From Nostoc carneum NIES-2107 (lineage in GTDB: Bacteria > Cyanobacteriota > Cyanobacteriia > Cyanobacteriales > Nostocaceae), in assembly GCA_002368155.1 (NCBI GenBank), contig AP018181.1, positions 1-64,000 of the forward strand: DNA of 64,000 bases, written 5' to 3'. The stretch's first letter is position 1; each line of letters begins with the position of its first letter. Under the pieces are notes generated by a model. The model was not told where the DNA came from, ran no database searches, and saw only the letters and a program-made list of their open reading frames with translations. A program made the translations under genes and the position numbers. Below are positions 63,904-64,000 of the stretch, piece by piece.

Positions 63904-64000
63904 GTGGGAGAAGAACGCGCGTATTGGTTGGCTTGGTCGCAAATTTCTGGGATTGGCCCTGTATTCCTGGGGCGTTTGCAGCAGCATTTTGGTACGCTGT
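63904..64000 (+). CDS. dprA: DNA-processing protein DprA, 5' end only
   Basis: The last 97 bases encode (V/M)GEERAYWLAWSQISGIGP followed by VFLGRLQQHFGTL, the N-terminal SAM-like helices characteristic of DprA, which loads RecA on incoming single-stranded DNA in transformation. Translation probably starts at GTG 63904; no in-frame ATG lies just upstream. The gene continues beyond the window. Confidence 0.8.
   Translation, partial: MGEERAYWLAWSQISGIGPVFLGRLQQHFGTL

Noticed and set aside
63781-63987. 68-codon minus-strand frame at the right end
   Set aside because: Shadow of heptamer repeats and of the dprA 5' end on the other strand.

Overview
The window comes from a cyanobacterium, most likely a filamentous heterocyst-forming one (Nostoc/Tolypothrix/Calothrix type). 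GCGATCGC (HIP1) octamers occur throughout. Many gaps carry tandem heptamers of the short tandemly repeated repetitive (STRR) class, such as CCCCAGT, GGGTAAT, TTGTCAT and GTCAACA. The gene set includes a GUN4 domain, an SLH iron-uptake porin, MenH, HtrA, DUF2301 and TPR/CHAT proteins. I see no rRNA, tRNA, CRISPR array or prophage.

Layout. 1-3.5 kb: a small inverted-repeat element, aroC, a stand-alone GAF protein with a cyanobacteriochrome-type Cys-His motif, a lipoprotein and a VOC protein. 3.7-5.1 kb: an IS4-family element. 5.4-16.2 kb (minus strand): a MacAB/TolC-type tripartite exporter locus with two adaptors and two permeases but only one ATPase and one TolC, split by an IS1182-family element. 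16.5-25 kb: a TPR protein, an HtrA protease, a CsoR/InrS-type metal regulator, menH, a PepSY-like small membrane protein behind a structured leader, and an iron-uptake porin. 25-39 kb: mostly housekeeping and signalling genes (thrC, a GNAT, a response regulator, ppk1, a histidine kinase, a TPR protein, a divergent sigma-like protein, a VOC protein).

39.7-47.7 kb is the most interesting region. lysS carries a KTSC-domain tail, and about 5 kb downstream lies a detached copy of an ordinary LysRS C-terminus. The two are marked by a 27-bp direct repeat. Joining lysS at the repeat to the detached tail gives an uninterrupted 508-codon gene followed by a hairpin terminator. The segment between the repeats therefore looks like an island inserted into the 3' end of lysS, which supplied lysS with a new KTSC-encoding end. 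Its cargo is a HigB/Gp49-like toxin, an XRE antitoxin-like protein and a 1158-residue TPR-CHAT (caspase-like) protein, behind a promoter whose spacer is a perfect palindrome. Just beyond the island, a gene of unknown function shares a C-terminal domain with the XRE protein, next to a gene with a possible degenerate PD-(D/E)XK core.

48-64 kb: a GUN4-fusion protein, a CNNM/CorC protein, mfd with heptamer repeats inserted in frame, an RHH/HTH regulator plus PAS-like gene pair facing a consensus promoter with no ORF (ncRNA candidate), a GAF gene interrupted by an IS with an intact 6-bp target duplication, a PEP-CTERM protein, a SAM hydroxide adenosyltransferase, DUF2301 and YdcF-like proteins, and the first codons of dprA.

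All domain calls come from reading the translations by eye, without database searches.
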